From Oligoflexia bacterium (GTDB lineage Bacteria; Bdellovibrionota; UBA1018): 64,000 bases of DNA. Numbering within the stretch: position 1 is the stretch's first letter; every line of letters begins with the position of its first letter. The stretch is taken from positions 1 to 64,000 of the forward strand of contig JARLHE010000008.1 in NCBI GenBank assembly GCA_031292385.1. Reading direction: 5' to 3'. The position numbers and the translations under genes are program-made. Below are positions 28,301 to 35,407 of the stretch, one piece after another. The notes under the pieces are model-generated. The model was not told the origin of the DNA. It saw only the letters and a list, made by a program, of their open reading frames with translations, and did not search any database.

Positions 28301-28579
28301 GTTCAAGATGCCCAGGCCCGGAATCGAACTGGATTCGATCTGCGAAATACCGCCGACCGTGGTCGAAAAGGCGCGTTCGGTGATAAAGACCACCCGGCGC
28401 TCCATGTCGGTCGCCGAAAGGCCGGGATAGGCCCAGATCACTCTCACCACCGGGATATTAATCGTCGGGAAGATGTCGATCACCATGCTCTTGATCGATA
28501 AGAACCCGGCCAGGAACAGTACGATGACGCTAACCGCGATGGTGTAAGGCCTTCTTAGCGCAAGACGAACGATCCACAT
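25304..28579 (-). CDS. RND-family efflux pump, inner-membrane subunit
   Basis: About 1091 residues from ATG 28579 (a TTG two codons upstream is an alternative). The protein has the AcrB/MexB architecture with two sets of a first helix, a large periplasmic loop and a five- to six-helix bundle. The proton-relay aspartates lie in GMLVDDATVEVENIHR in TM4. The N-terminal IFPTINIPVVRV and the second-half GIASSNSILLVSFANE are conserved. The sequence resembles the HAE/nodulation-type group for hydrophobic compounds rather than heavy-metal CzcA, because the CzcA acidic motifs in TM4 are missing. It is the first gene of the operon and is divergent from an ArsR-type regulator. Confidence 0.94.
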   Translation of the reverse strand: MWIVRLALRRPYTIAVSVIVLFLAGFLSIKSMVIDIFPTINIPVVRVIWAYPGLSATDMERRVVFITERAFSTTVGGISQIESSSIPGLGILNVYFEQGTDIGEAIAQITASSSVVLRSLPPGMTPPLVIKSNAASVPVAQYTIFSDILPEEKLSDYALNFVRIKLFTIPGLSVPAPYGGKSRQINIDVSPDKLQSKGLSPEDVVVALNNSNVILPAGTARIGSFEYNILLNASPDSVPDFNHIPIKVVNGAPITIGDIGTASDSFADQTNVVRVNGKRATYLNILKKADASTLDVVNAAKKIIPEILATAPKGFNIRLDFDQSIFVKSAIQGVLREAMVSGILVALMILLFLGSWRSVIIVCTSIPAAICAAIIGLNLFGHSINIMTLGGLSLAIGMLVDDATVEVENIHRNRGLGKPLTIAILDGAQQIALPAIMATLAICIVFFPVVLLTGPARYLFIPMALSVVFSMLASYVLSRTLVPLLSRMLLVHEPVHHTEGEHLDSGASAHGFFAKFEAIFATIQSRYTKVLELCLANRPFILWLALALMLITMVIPFFAGTDFFPSTDTGLMKLHFRAAPGTRIEETENQVAEAEKLIRGIIPEDEILTVNSNIGVPVSYNLGFVPTNNVGGMDAELMIALKEDHHPTVGYMRKIREQMKVSFPGAYAYFQPADIVNQVLNFGLSAPIDVQIEYIDVNASYAIAQVLMNKMKGIPGLQDIAMKQVFNYPTLRFNVDRVRAAQVGVNVKDVANSMLVSLSSSSLVAPSYFLNPQNNINYGVAVKTPLEHLSRVEDLLSTPVTKGSNILVSSLTSGQGAYSLLPSSATQRLGNISTMESLDTMDSANHMAVQRVVNVTASAEGRDLGGVVADIQKQIDSLGKLKPGMKISVKGQGQVMHEAFGELGLGLVISILLVYLLMVILFQSWLDPFIVMVAVPGALCGILWMLFLTGTTINVESFMGAIMAVGIASSNSILLVSFANEVRLEKGMGPLEAALEAGKTRLRPVMMTALAMIIGMMPAALALGEGGEQNAPLGRAVIGGLLVATVVTLIVVPIVYSLLRKELPTKHLLDEKLKAEEEGRETWHQTHDTKA

Positions 28580-28596
28580 CTTCAAGCTCGAAATCT

Positions 28597-28634
28597 AAAA
28601 ACCGGTACATTTTATTAAAAATCCTCCGGTTTTT
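28597..28634. promoter_or_regulatory. Inverted repeat in the RND/ArsR divergent gap
   Basis: AAAAACCGG (28597-28605) and CCGGTTTTT (28626-28634) form a 9-bp dyad with a 20-base AT-rich centre. It lies between the pump start and the regulator promoter, a suitable place for an operator, but a terminator is also possible. Confidence 0.4.
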
Positions 28635-28651
28635 TTGTAGTTTTGGCTATT

Positions 28652-28681
28652 TTGACATTTATCGAATTAGAGCGCAATATT
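28652..28681 (+). promoter_or_regulatory. Promoter of the ArsR-type regulator, possibly leaderless
   Basis: A perfect -35 box TTGACA (28652-28657) is followed after 18 bases by AATATT (28676-28681). The regulator ATG at 28689 lies where transcription should begin and has no ribosome site, so the mRNA may lack a leader. Confidence 0.5.
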
Positions 28682-28688
28682 AATTAGC

Positions 28689-28976
28689 ATGGGTAATCAA
28701 TCGGCTCTATCCAACGTCCTCTACGCCTTAAGCGATCCGTCCCGACTCGCGATCATCCGGCTTCTGCATCGGAACGGAGAGATGCTTTGCGGTTCATTTT
28801 CCGAAGCCGTCGGGATCTCGAAGCCGACGTTATCGCATCATTTTTCGATCTTGCGGGAAGCGGGCATTATCCAAACCAGGATCGATGGAAACCAAAAGTT
28901 CAACTCTCTGAACCGAGAAGGTCTCAACAAGAGCTTCCCCGGCTTGCTGGACGCAGTCTTGAATTCGATCGATTAA
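28689..28976 (+). CDS. ArsR-type winged-helix transcriptional regulator
   Basis: 95 residues, one winged-helix domain. The recognition region is SEAVGISKPTLSHHFSIL followed by REAGII, and the wing contains TRIDGNQKFNSLN. The helix that carries the metal-binding ELCVCDL motif in ArsR/SmtB reads EMLCGSF here, with a single cysteine, so classical metal sensing is unlikely. It resembles stand-alone repressors that control efflux genes. Being divergent from the RND operon, it is the probable repressor of the pump and of itself. Confidence 0.88.
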   Translation: MGNQSALSNVLYALSDPSRLAIIRLLHRNGEMLCGSFSEAVGISKPTLSHHFSILREAGIIQTRIDGNQKFNSLNREGLNKSFPGLLDAVLNSID

Positions 28977-29059
28977 TCCGAAATCCGTGCGGCTCTTGCT
29001 GTTTTTCCCAGCCAATCCAGGCACATCGATTGCTGCCTGCTCGCGAAGGAGAAACGAAA

Positions 29060-29425
29060 ATGAAAAGCCACCACGGAAACAAGCTCATCACGTTCCATAT
29101 GATTTTTGGACTTTTACTGATCCTGATCCAAAGCCCGAACGCGGCAGCTTCGCGAATTTGCGAAAAAGGGCCCGAATGTGGAGATATCCGCGAGCTTTCC
29201 TCACGCCTCAAAACGCTCAAGCAGAAACGTCACGATGACGTTCTGCACTTCGGCAGGCGCTCAACGCAGGTCAAAGATGATGACAAGCAAATCCAAGCGG
29301 CAATCCAGCTTGACCGGGAGCTACGCTCCAAAAGGCGGGAGAACATTGCAGGTTCGGCTCAATCCAATAGTGAGGAACGGCCGCGGAAACGGCATTTCAC
29401 GCTTAAAAATAGAACTTATATTTGA
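29060..29425 (+). CDS. Small secreted protein of unknown function
   Basis: 121 residues from ATG 29060, which has a ribosome site AAGGAG nine bases upstream. A signal peptide covers about 1-30 (MIFGLLLILIQSPNAAA). The mature part has a Cys pair (RICEKGPECGD) and then a highly charged helical section (ELSSRLKTLKQKR, QAAIQLDRELRSKRREN) suited to coiled coil. No family is recognised. The frame stays open upstream over the regulator, but the signal peptide fixes this start. Its last 23 bases overlap the convergent small gene at 29403. Confidence 0.55.
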   Translation: MKSHHGNKLITFHMIFGLLLILIQSPNAAASRICEKGPECGDIRELSSRLKTLKQKRHDDVLHFGRRSTQVKDDDKQIQAAIQLDRELRSKRRENIAGSAQSNSEERPRKRHFTLKNRTYI

Positions 29426-29702
29426 CCTTATATCCGTCAGTCGACCCGTGCTGAGCGGAATCGATGACGGACATGAAAATCTCGTCAAATTTCGAGAATT
29501 TGACTACCAAGCCATTGAGCCCGCCGGTGTTATTGGTAGATCCCCCGTTTGAGGCACCGGTCCCGACGTGAATGCTGTTATCGCCGGACCCATCAAACCA
29601 GCTAACCTGGGACGGCGCTAGCCGGGAGTCATCAGTTTGCTCCGGCATTGCGGCGAAAACCATACTTGGAATCATCAAAAATAGGAAGACGACATAAGCC
29701 AT
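29403..29702 (-). CDS. Small secreted protein, possibly outer-membrane associated
   Basis: 99 residues from ATG 29702; the open frame extends 17 codons further but the signal peptide starts here (MAYVVFLFLMIPSMVFAA). The mature part is short, Gly/Ser/Asn-rich in the middle (GTGASNGGSTNNTGG) and ends in an aromatic pattern with a terminal phenylalanine (KVKYKFYF), like the closing strand of an outer-membrane protein. It could be a remnant or a small barrel-like subunit. Two repeats and a good promoter lie upstream, which supports a real, regulated gene. Confidence 0.6.
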   Translation of the reverse strand: MAYVVFLFLMIPSMVFAAMPEQTDDSRLAPSQVSWFDGSGDNSIHVGTGASNGGSTNNTGGLNGLVVKFSKFDEIFMSVIDSAQHGSTDGYKVKYKFYF

Positions 29703-29728
29703 GCGCTTTACCCCGTACTGCGTAGCAA

Positions 29729-29772
29729 TGCCCCACCACAGAACATTGCTCATGCAATTGCCCCACCACAGA
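29729..29772 (-). repeat. Two 30-bp-spaced direct repeats in the leader of the small gene
   Basis: TGCCCCACCACAGA occurs at 29729-29742 and 29759-29772, exactly 30 bases apart, each bordered by GCAATG-like sequence. They lie downstream of the promoter below, so they may act as an operator or an mRNA element. Confidence 0.6.
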
Positions 29773-29787
29773 GCAATGCGTAGATCC

Positions 29788-29817
29788 AGGTTACCATTAC
29801 CAATCTAAAATAGTCAA
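29788..29817 (-). promoter_or_regulatory. Promoter of the small secreted-protein gene
   Basis: On the reverse strand TTGACT (29812-29817) and TAACCT (29788-29793) are separated by 18 bases. The transcript would start near 29781, just before the two direct repeats. Confidence 0.5.
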
Positions 29818-29907
29818 GTATTTATTTTAAGCAGAAAGTTTCAATAGCCATTTCAATTGGTTGTATTTGGCCTGGTCTCGGCTGGGGGAGAGCGTTATAG
29901 GAGTGTT

Positions 29908-30912
29908 ATGAGCCAGACTACCGCTTACGCCGGCCCAAAAGATCCTACACGCGCCATGCCTGGTGAAGTCATGCGTTATGTTGAGCAACTCGACCTGACC
30001 ATTCAGTCCGAACACCCCGTTCCCGAAATCGGACCGCTGCTCGAACAAACGGTACTGGCTGGCGGCAAGCGCTTGCGCCCGACCCTTTGCCTTCTCATGG
30101 GAGGAATTTTCGAAATCCCTGAAGCGGAAATTATTCCTTACGCGCGCATCGCGGAATTCGTGCATTCCGCGTCGCTGGCTCACGACGACGTCCTCGACAT
30201 GGCGGAACGCCGTCGTGATCGCCCGACGATCAATTTTTTATCGACCAATTCGAAAGCGATTCTCTCGGGAGATTTTTTGGTCGCACGTGTTTTCAAGGAG
30301 CTCGGGGATTTACGGGCCTTTTCGCTCATTCAAGATCTTTCGACCGTGATGGAACATCTGGTTTACGGGGAGTGGCTCCAGGAAGAGTCGCGCTACGACC
30401 TCGACATCACGGAAAGAACGCTGCGCCTGGTGGCGGAATTCAAAACCGCCAGCCTGATCGCCTGGTGCTGCATGGTTCCGGCCCGGATCCGCAAAAGCGA
30501 CGAATCCATGGCCAAGCTTTGCCATGAGCTGGGCATCTCGCTGGGCATCGGCTTTCAACTGATCGATGACGTGATCGATTACGATCCCGATGGGGAAAAG
30601 GACTTCGCCCGCGACCTGAAAAACGGCTTCATCAACACGGTGACTTGGGAACTGATCCGCAAGAATCCCGAGCTTGTGCCGGAAATCGGCAAGTATATCC
30701 GGGGCGAAGGCGAACTGACGCCGGACTGGCACCCGGCCGCAGTATCCGGGGCGCGCAATACGGTCCGTAAAAAAGCGGTGGCGGAACTTCGTTCCGCGCA
30801 ATCGAAACTCGAAGCCATCGTAAAAAGACAGCTCGGCGAGCGGCACTTACACAATACTCACGCACGAAGCCTCATCGAGCTGATAGACTCGATGGGAATG
30901 CGATCATTTTAA
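29908..30912 (+). CDS. Polyprenyl diphosphate synthase (trans-type)
   Basis: 334 residues from ATG 29908, preceded by TAGGAG; the frame is open a little further upstream without a better start. Trans-prenyltransferases extend an allylic diphosphate with isopentenyl diphosphate for quinone side chains. Both aspartate-rich motifs are present: DDVLD within ASLAHDDVLDM at about residues 92-102, and DDVID within QLIDDVIDYD at about 215-224. GGKRLRP near residue 52 binds the substrate. Product length (C30-C50) cannot be set from sequence. The desaturase gene follows after 28 bases. Confidence 0.93.
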   Translation: MSQTTAYAGPKDPTRAMPGEVMRYVEQLDLTIQSEHPVPEIGPLLEQTVLAGGKRLRPTLCLLMGGIFEIPEAEIIPYARIAEFVHSASLAHDDVLDMAERRRDRPTINFLSTNSKAILSGDFLVARVFKELGDLRAFSLIQDLSTVMEHLVYGEWLQEESRYDLDITERTLRLVAEFKTASLIAWCCMVPARIRKSDESMAKLCHELGISLGIGFQLIDDVIDYDPDGEKDFARDLKNGFINTVTWELIRKNPELVPEIGKYIRGEGELTPDWHPAAVSGARNTVRKKAVAELRSAQSKLEAIVKRQLGERHLHNTHARSLIELIDSMGMRSF

Positions 30913-30940
30913 TTCGGTCAAGCACCACCGAGGAAATTTT

Positions 30941-31882
30941 ATGGACTTTATCAAGGTCAGTTACCCTCAACCCCACCCGGCGCGCGGCAAGCAGCTGATG
31001 AGCACTCATCCGGAAGTACGCGAGCTCGCGGGCCCTCACCCGATGTCGGCCGTTTGGGTAATTGGGGTCGTCATCGCGCAAACCGCGTTGGCTCTTTATA
31101 TGGCCCATCAGCCATGGTGGGTGATTTTGCTCGTCGCCTATTTCGTCGGCGCGTTCGCCAATCACGCGATGTGGATCATGATCCATGAGGCGAGCCACAA
31201 CCTGATTTTCAAAGGCACGGCGGCAAACCAGGCGATCGCGATCTTCGCCAATCTGGTTTTGTTTTTTCCTTCCGCCATCTCGTTCAAAAAATATCACCTG
31301 CTCCATCACCGCTACCAAGGCGAGATGAAGCGCGACGCCGATCTCGGCTGGGAATGGGAAGCCAGTTGGGTCGGCAATTCGACCTGGCGCAAGGCGGTTT
31401 ATCTCGCTTTTTTCTTCCTCGTTCAGGGCGTGTTTCGCCCGTTCCGCATCGAGGGCGTAAAACCTCTCTGCCGCTGGGTCGTCGCGAACATCATCATTGA
31501 GTTCGCGTTTCTCGGCGCGCTTTATTATTTCGCCGGCATCGGCGCTCCTCTTTATCTTTTCCTGTCCCTGGTCTTTGCCGTCGGACTTCATCCGGTCGGC
31601 GCGCGCTGGATCCAGGAGCACTATGTTTTCACTCCCGGACAGGAAACCTACTCGTACTACGGCTCGTACAACCGCCTAGGCGGCTTCAATATCGGCTACC
31701 ATAACGAGCATCACGACATTCCCGTGGTCGCATGGAAGAACCTGCCGAAAGTCAAAGCGCTCGCGCCCGAGCTTTACGACACGCTTTACTCGCATAGCTC
31801 GTACACCAAGCTGCTCTGGCAATACCTGACGAGAAAAGACGTTTCGCCTTATAACCGAGTCATTCGTGGCAATATTAGTTAG
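30941..31882 (+). CDS. Sphingolipid delta-4 desaturase-like membrane desaturase
   Basis: 313 residues. The three histidine boxes of membrane di-iron desaturases are intact: HEASH (about 84-88), HLLHH (about 119-123) and HNEHH (about 255-259). The surroundings match dihydroceramide delta-4 desaturase (DES1) far better than acyl-CoA desaturases: an N-terminal HPEVRELAGPHP, SFKKYHLLHHRYQG in the middle, GLHPVGARWIQEHY, GQETYSYYGSYN and NIGYHNEHHDIP. Four or so hydrophobic helices are visible. The enzyme would introduce a double bond in a long-chain base or a related lipid. The precise substrate is unproven. It lies after a prenyl synthase and its end overlaps the ABC-F gene by 17 bases. Confidence 0.85.
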   Translation: MDFIKVSYPQPHPARGKQLMSTHPEVRELAGPHPMSAVWVIGVVIAQTALALYMAHQPWWVILLVAYFVGAFANHAMWIMIHEASHNLIFKGTAANQAIAIFANLVLFFPSAISFKKYHLLHHRYQGEMKRDADLGWEWEASWVGNSTWRKAVYLAFFFLVQGVFRPFRIEGVKPLCRWVVANIIIEFAFLGALYYFAGIGAPLYLFLSLVFAVGLHPVGARWIQEHYVFTPGQETYSYYGSYNRLGGFNIGYHNEHHDIPVVAWKNLPKVKALAPELYDTLYSHSSYTKLLWQYLTRKDVSPYNRVIRGNIS

Positions 31883-33686
31883 CGCGCACGAGCTTCGCAA
31901 AGCTTACGCAGCACGCCCGCTTTTCGATGAAATCACTTTTTCGATCGAGTCCGGCGAAAAAATCGGATTGATCGGCCCTAACGGAGCGGGCAAGTCGACG
32001 CTTCTCCGGATTCTCGCCGGACAGATCCAGCCCGATGAGGGAACTCTTTCATTTCGTCGCGGCGCAAGAGTCGGTTATCTGGAACAAGTACCCTCTTTCA
32101 CTCCCGGGGCGACCATCCTTTCAACGATCATCGAAGCGATTCCCAAAGGCGCGGTCGAACATGACTGGGAGGCCCAGTCCCGAGCGCTTGAGGCGATGTC
32201 CAAGCTTTCACTCGACAGCGAGCTGGGCCTTCATGCGGAAACGCTCGTGGATACGCTTTCAGGCGGCGTGAAAAAACGCGTCGCCTTGGCGCGCGAGCTG
32301 GTCAAGGAGCCCGATCTGCTCTTGCTTGACGAGCCCACCAATCATCTCGACGTTGAAAGCATTCTCTGGCTCGAGGACTTCATCGAATCGGCCCCGTTCG
32401 CCGTGATGACGATCACCCATGATCGCGCGTTCCTGCAGAATATCGCGAACCGCATCCTGGAGCTCGACCGGCGGAACGAAAACGGGCTTCTCAGCGTGCA
32501 GGGCAGCTACGCCGACTATCTGGACATCAAATCCGGAAACATGGCCGCGCAGGAGAGACGCGAAGTGATTCTCAAGAACACTCTGCGGCGCGAGACCGAG
32601 TGGCTCAGGCAAGGCGCCAAAGCGCGCACCACCAAACAGCAGGCCCGCATCAAGCGCGCGGGCGATCTCAAGGAAACCGTCGAAGACGTCGCCAGCCGCA
32701 ACCAGGTGCGCTCGGCGCGAATCGACTTTCAGAGCGCGGAAAGAAACCCGAAGAAGCTGCTGGAAGCGAAGAAGGTTTCAAAAAGCCTGGGCGGGCGGAC
32801 GCTCTTCAAGGATTTCGACCTGCTGCTCACGCCCGGCACCCGCGTGGGGCTCTTGGGCCGAAACGGCGCGGGCAAATCGAGCCTGATCCGCGTTTTGCTC
32901 GGAATCGATCCGCCGGACTCGGGCGAGGTTTTCAGATCGGACAATCTGTCGGTGGCCTATTTCGAACAGAACCGCGAAAGCCTCGACCCCAAGGTGACCC
33001 TGAGCAAGACGATTTGCCCGGTCGGCGACTATGTCGATTTCCGCGGCGGCCGCGTGCACGTCAAAAGCTATCTCGATCGCTTTTTGTTCAGCTCCGGGCA
33101 AATGGAAATGGCCGTGGGTAAGCTCTCGGGCGGCGAACAGAGCCGCATCCTGATCGCGAAGCTCATGCTCAATGAAGCGAACCTTCTGGTGCTTGACGAG
33201 CCCACCAACGATCTCGACATGGCGACGCTCAGCGTGCTTGAAGAATGCCTGACGGATTTCAAAGGCGCGGTCCTGCTCGTTTCGCACGATCGGTATTTTC
33301 TCGATCAGGTCTCGACCAAGATCGTCGCCTATCCGGGCCTGCATTCGTTCGTCGGGATCGATCAATGGGAAACCTGGCGCAAAGAGGCAGGCCGTACCTC
33401 CGCGACGCCAAGGAACGGGGTCACTTCCGGGAAGACTCCGCCGGCGGAGTCAGTGGCGAGAGCCTCCGGCAAACGCAAGCTCAGCTACAAAGAGCAGCGC
33501 GAACTCGACTCGATGGAAAGCACCATTCAAGAGGTCGAAAGCAAACTGAACGCGCTCACCACCGAGAGCGAGCGCCCCGAGAACGCCTCCAACGCCACCC
33601 AGCTCGCCAAGATCACCGCCGAGATGTCGGCCCTGCAATCGGAGATCGAGCGACTGTATATGCGGTGGTCAGAGCTTTCGTCATAA
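31866..33686 (+). CDS. uup: ABC-F family ATPase, Uup type
   Basis: 606 residues from GTG 31866. Two ATPase domains (about 1-245 and 295-515) are joined by a charged helical linker. Walker A motifs are GPNGAGKST and GRNGAGKSS; signature motifs are LSGGVKKRVALA and LSGGEQSRILIA. There is no membrane part, as usual for ABC-F. The C terminus (about 535-606) is a coiled coil, typical of Uup, which binds DNA or the ribosome. Uup limits transposon excision and affects ribosome assembly in E. coli. It overlaps the desaturase gene by 17 bases, so it may be translationally coupled. Confidence 0.9.
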   Translation: MAILVSAHELRKAYAARPLFDEITFSIESGEKIGLIGPNGAGKSTLLRILAGQIQPDEGTLSFRRGARVGYLEQVPSFTPGATILSTIIEAIPKGAVEHDWEAQSRALEAMSKLSLDSELGLHAETLVDTLSGGVKKRVALARELVKEPDLLLLDEPTNHLDVESILWLEDFIESAPFAVMTITHDRAFLQNIANRILELDRRNENGLLSVQGSYADYLDIKSGNMAAQERREVILKNTLRRETEWLRQGAKARTTKQQARIKRAGDLKETVEDVASRNQVRSARIDFQSAERNPKKLLEAKKVSKSLGGRTLFKDFDLLLTPGTRVGLLGRNGAGKSSLIRVLLGIDPPDSGEVFRSDNLSVAYFEQNRESLDPKVTLSKTICPVGDYVDFRGGRVHVKSYLDRFLFSSGQMEMAVGKLSGGEQSRILIAKLMLNEANLLVLDEPTNDLDMATLSVLEECLTDFKGAVLLVSHDRYFLDQVSTKIVAYPGLHSFVGIDQWETWRKEAGRTSATPRNGVTSGKTPPAESVARASGKRKLSYKEQRELDSMESTIQEVESKLNALTTESERPENASNATQLAKITAEMSALQSEIERLYMRWSELSS

Positions 33687-33703
33687 GGTAGGCCGTACCT
33701 TTT
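33685..33703 (+). terminator. Hairpin overlapping the uup stop
   Basis: AAGGTA-GGCCG-TACCTT is a 6-bp stem followed by TT. It is weak but well placed right at the end of uup. Confidence 0.4.
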
Positions 33704-33791
33704 GGTTGAGAACCGCGTCAACGACATGGATCACCGTGCCGAAGATTTCATTACGACTTACCCGAGCGCAAAAGTCGCCAAGCAAGATTCG

Positions 33792-33806
33792 TGTCCAGTT
33801 AGGACA
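33792..33806. promoter_or_regulatory. Inverted repeat upstream of the Fic gene
   Basis: TGTCC-AGTTA-GGACA is a dyad with perfect 5-bp arms just before the three direct repeats. It may belong to the same control region. Confidence 0.35.
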
Positions 33807-33810
33807 TTAA

Positions 33811-33892
33811 TTTGCCCAAAAAATGACAAGTAACTCTGTTTTTGACCCAAAAATTAACGTTCTTTCTTGTTTCTTGCCCAAAATTTAACAAA
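33811..33892 (+). repeat. Three 31-bp-spaced direct repeats before the Fic gene
   Basis: TTTGCCCAAAAAATGACA (33811), TTTGACCCAAAAATTAAC (33841) and CTTGCCCAAAATTTAACA (33873) share the core CCCAAAA. The CCC triplets lie at 33815, 33846 and 33877, exactly 31 bases apart, about three helical turns. The third copy contains the -35 region, which suggests a repressor array. Confidence 0.75.
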
Positions 33893-33904
33893 TCGAGCTA
33901 TAAT
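33874..33904 (+). promoter_or_regulatory. Promoter of the Fic gene, near leaderless
   Basis: A perfect TATAAT (33899-33904) follows TTGCCC (33874-33879) after 19 bases. The start codon at 33916 lies only 11 bases after the -10 box and has no ribosome site. Confidence 0.55.
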
Positions 33905-33915
33905 CGACCCAAGAT

Positions 33916-35394
33916 ATGCCACGAAGCATGAGGCCCGAAAAAGACTCCCCCCTCCCCCTGCTGCTTTTTCCCGGCGCCGATCGGGCGTCGAAGGCGTGGA
34001 TAGGACGGCTTAAAAAAGAAGGCCGGATTCGCCCGATCGGAGCCCGACTTTACACCTCGGTCAAACCAGGGAGCGAAGAAACGGTTGTAAGACAAAGTTG
34101 GGGAGAAATCGTCTCGCACCTTTTTCCTCATGCACTGCTGAGCCATCGAAGCGCGCTGGAGTTCAAGCCCAGTCCTGCGGGCATCGTTTACCTCACGGCT
34201 ACGACAAGTCGCCTTTTGACCTATCCTGGCCTCACCCTGAAATTCATGAAAGGGCCACCACCGCGCGAAGACGATGCCGCTTTCCTGAGTTTTCGCGCAT
34301 CCTCCCGCGCGCGCGCGTTTCTGGAAAACTACGCGATCGCGCATTCTGAAAAGGGTGAGTCGAAAACCCTGCCGCCCGAAGAGCTTGAAAAAAAGCTAGA
34401 GGAGCTACTGCGGTTCAAAGGAGAGAAAGAACTCAATCGTCTGCGCGATGAGGCTAAAAAAATCGCCAAGCAGTTCGGCTGGGAAAAATCTTTTGCGAAG
34501 CTTAATCAAACGATCAGCGCGCTGCTGGGAACGAAGCCCGCTAAGCGACTAAAATCCCAGTCCGCGATCGCGCGGGCGTTGGGGCGCCCCTACGATCCGA
34601 GATGCGTTGAGCGCTTCGGGCTCCTGGCGGCGGAGCTTCACGGCACTCCCCTCGACGAAAACCCCGACCGTTTCGGAGCAAGAGACCATTTCAGGAACAA
34701 AGCCTTTTTCGAATCGTACTTCTCGAATTACATCGAAGGTACGACCTTCGAGATCGAAGAGGCCGAGGAAATCGTCTTCGAAAAGAAAATCCCGAAAAAC
34801 CGCCCCAAGGATGCGCACGATATCCTGGCCACTTATTCGATCGTTTCGAATCCGAACGAGCTGAAACGGCTTCCGAAAAACAGCGACGACTTGAGAGAAC
34901 TGCTCCAAGCGCGTCACTTCACGTTGATGAAAGACCGGCCCGAGGCGAATCCAGGGCGGTACAAAGACAGACCGAATCGCGCCGGCCAAACTCATTTCGG
35001 CACGCCCGAGCTGATTGAAGGCACGCTCGATCAAGGATTCAAGTTCTACAAGGATCTGCCATCGGGACTCGCGGCGTCCATCTACATCATGTTCCTCATC
35101 GCCGAGGTCCACCCCTTCACGGACGGAAACGGACGCATCGCGCGGGTTTTCATGAACGCCGAGCTTTATGCCCAGGGTCTCTCCACGATCATCATCCCGA
35201 ACGTTTACCGCGACGACTATCTCGGAGCCTTGCGCGCGCTCAGCCGGCAGAACCGGCCGCGGCCATTGATCCAGATGCTGACCCGGGCGCATGAATTTTC
35301 GCATATCGAGTTCTCTCCCTACCAGAAAATCCTGAAACTCTTGAAGCAACAAAATTGGTTTGAGGATCCGGATGAAGCTAAGCTAATCCTTTAA
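33916..35394 (+). CDS. Fic-domain protein with an AbiEi-like N-terminal domain
   Basis: 492 residues. The C-terminal half is a Fic fold with the full catalytic motif HPFTDGNGRIAR starting at His399, so AMP transfer (or a related NMP transfer) to a hydroxyl side chain is expected. An inhibitory-helix motif [S/T]xxxE[G/N] is present before it as SNYIEG (Ser270-Gly275), placing it in class II Fic proteins that restrain themselves. The N-terminal part (about 20-140) resembles the winged helix and following domain of AbiEi-type antitoxins: WIGRLKKEGRIRPIGARLY, then LLSHRSAL. One polypeptide would thus hold a DNA-binding antitoxin-like part and a toxin-like part. It stands alone and ends 13 bases from the convergent phoR end. 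Confidence 0.85.
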   Translation: MPRSMRPEKDSPLPLLLFPGADRASKAWIGRLKKEGRIRPIGARLYTSVKPGSEETVVRQSWGEIVSHLFPHALLSHRSALEFKPSPAGIVYLTATTSRLLTYPGLTLKFMKGPPPREDDAAFLSFRASSRARAFLENYAIAHSEKGESKTLPPEELEKKLEELLRFKGEKELNRLRDEAKKIAKQFGWEKSFAKLNQTISALLGTKPAKRLKSQSAIARALGRPYDPRCVERFGLLAAELHGTPLDENPDRFGARDHFRNKAFFESYFSNYIEGTTFEIEEAEEIVFEKKIPKNRPKDAHDILATYSIVSNPNELKRLPKNSDDLRELLQARHFTLMKDRPEANPGRYKDRPNRAGQTHFGTPELIEGTLDQGFKFYKDLPSGLAASIYIMFLIAEVHPFTDGNGRIARVFMNAELYAQGLSTIIIPNVYRDDYLGALRALSRQNRPRPLIQMLTRAHEFSHIEFSPYQKILKLLKQQNWFEDPDEAKLIL

Positions 35395-35407
35395 AAAGGG
35401 CGAACCC

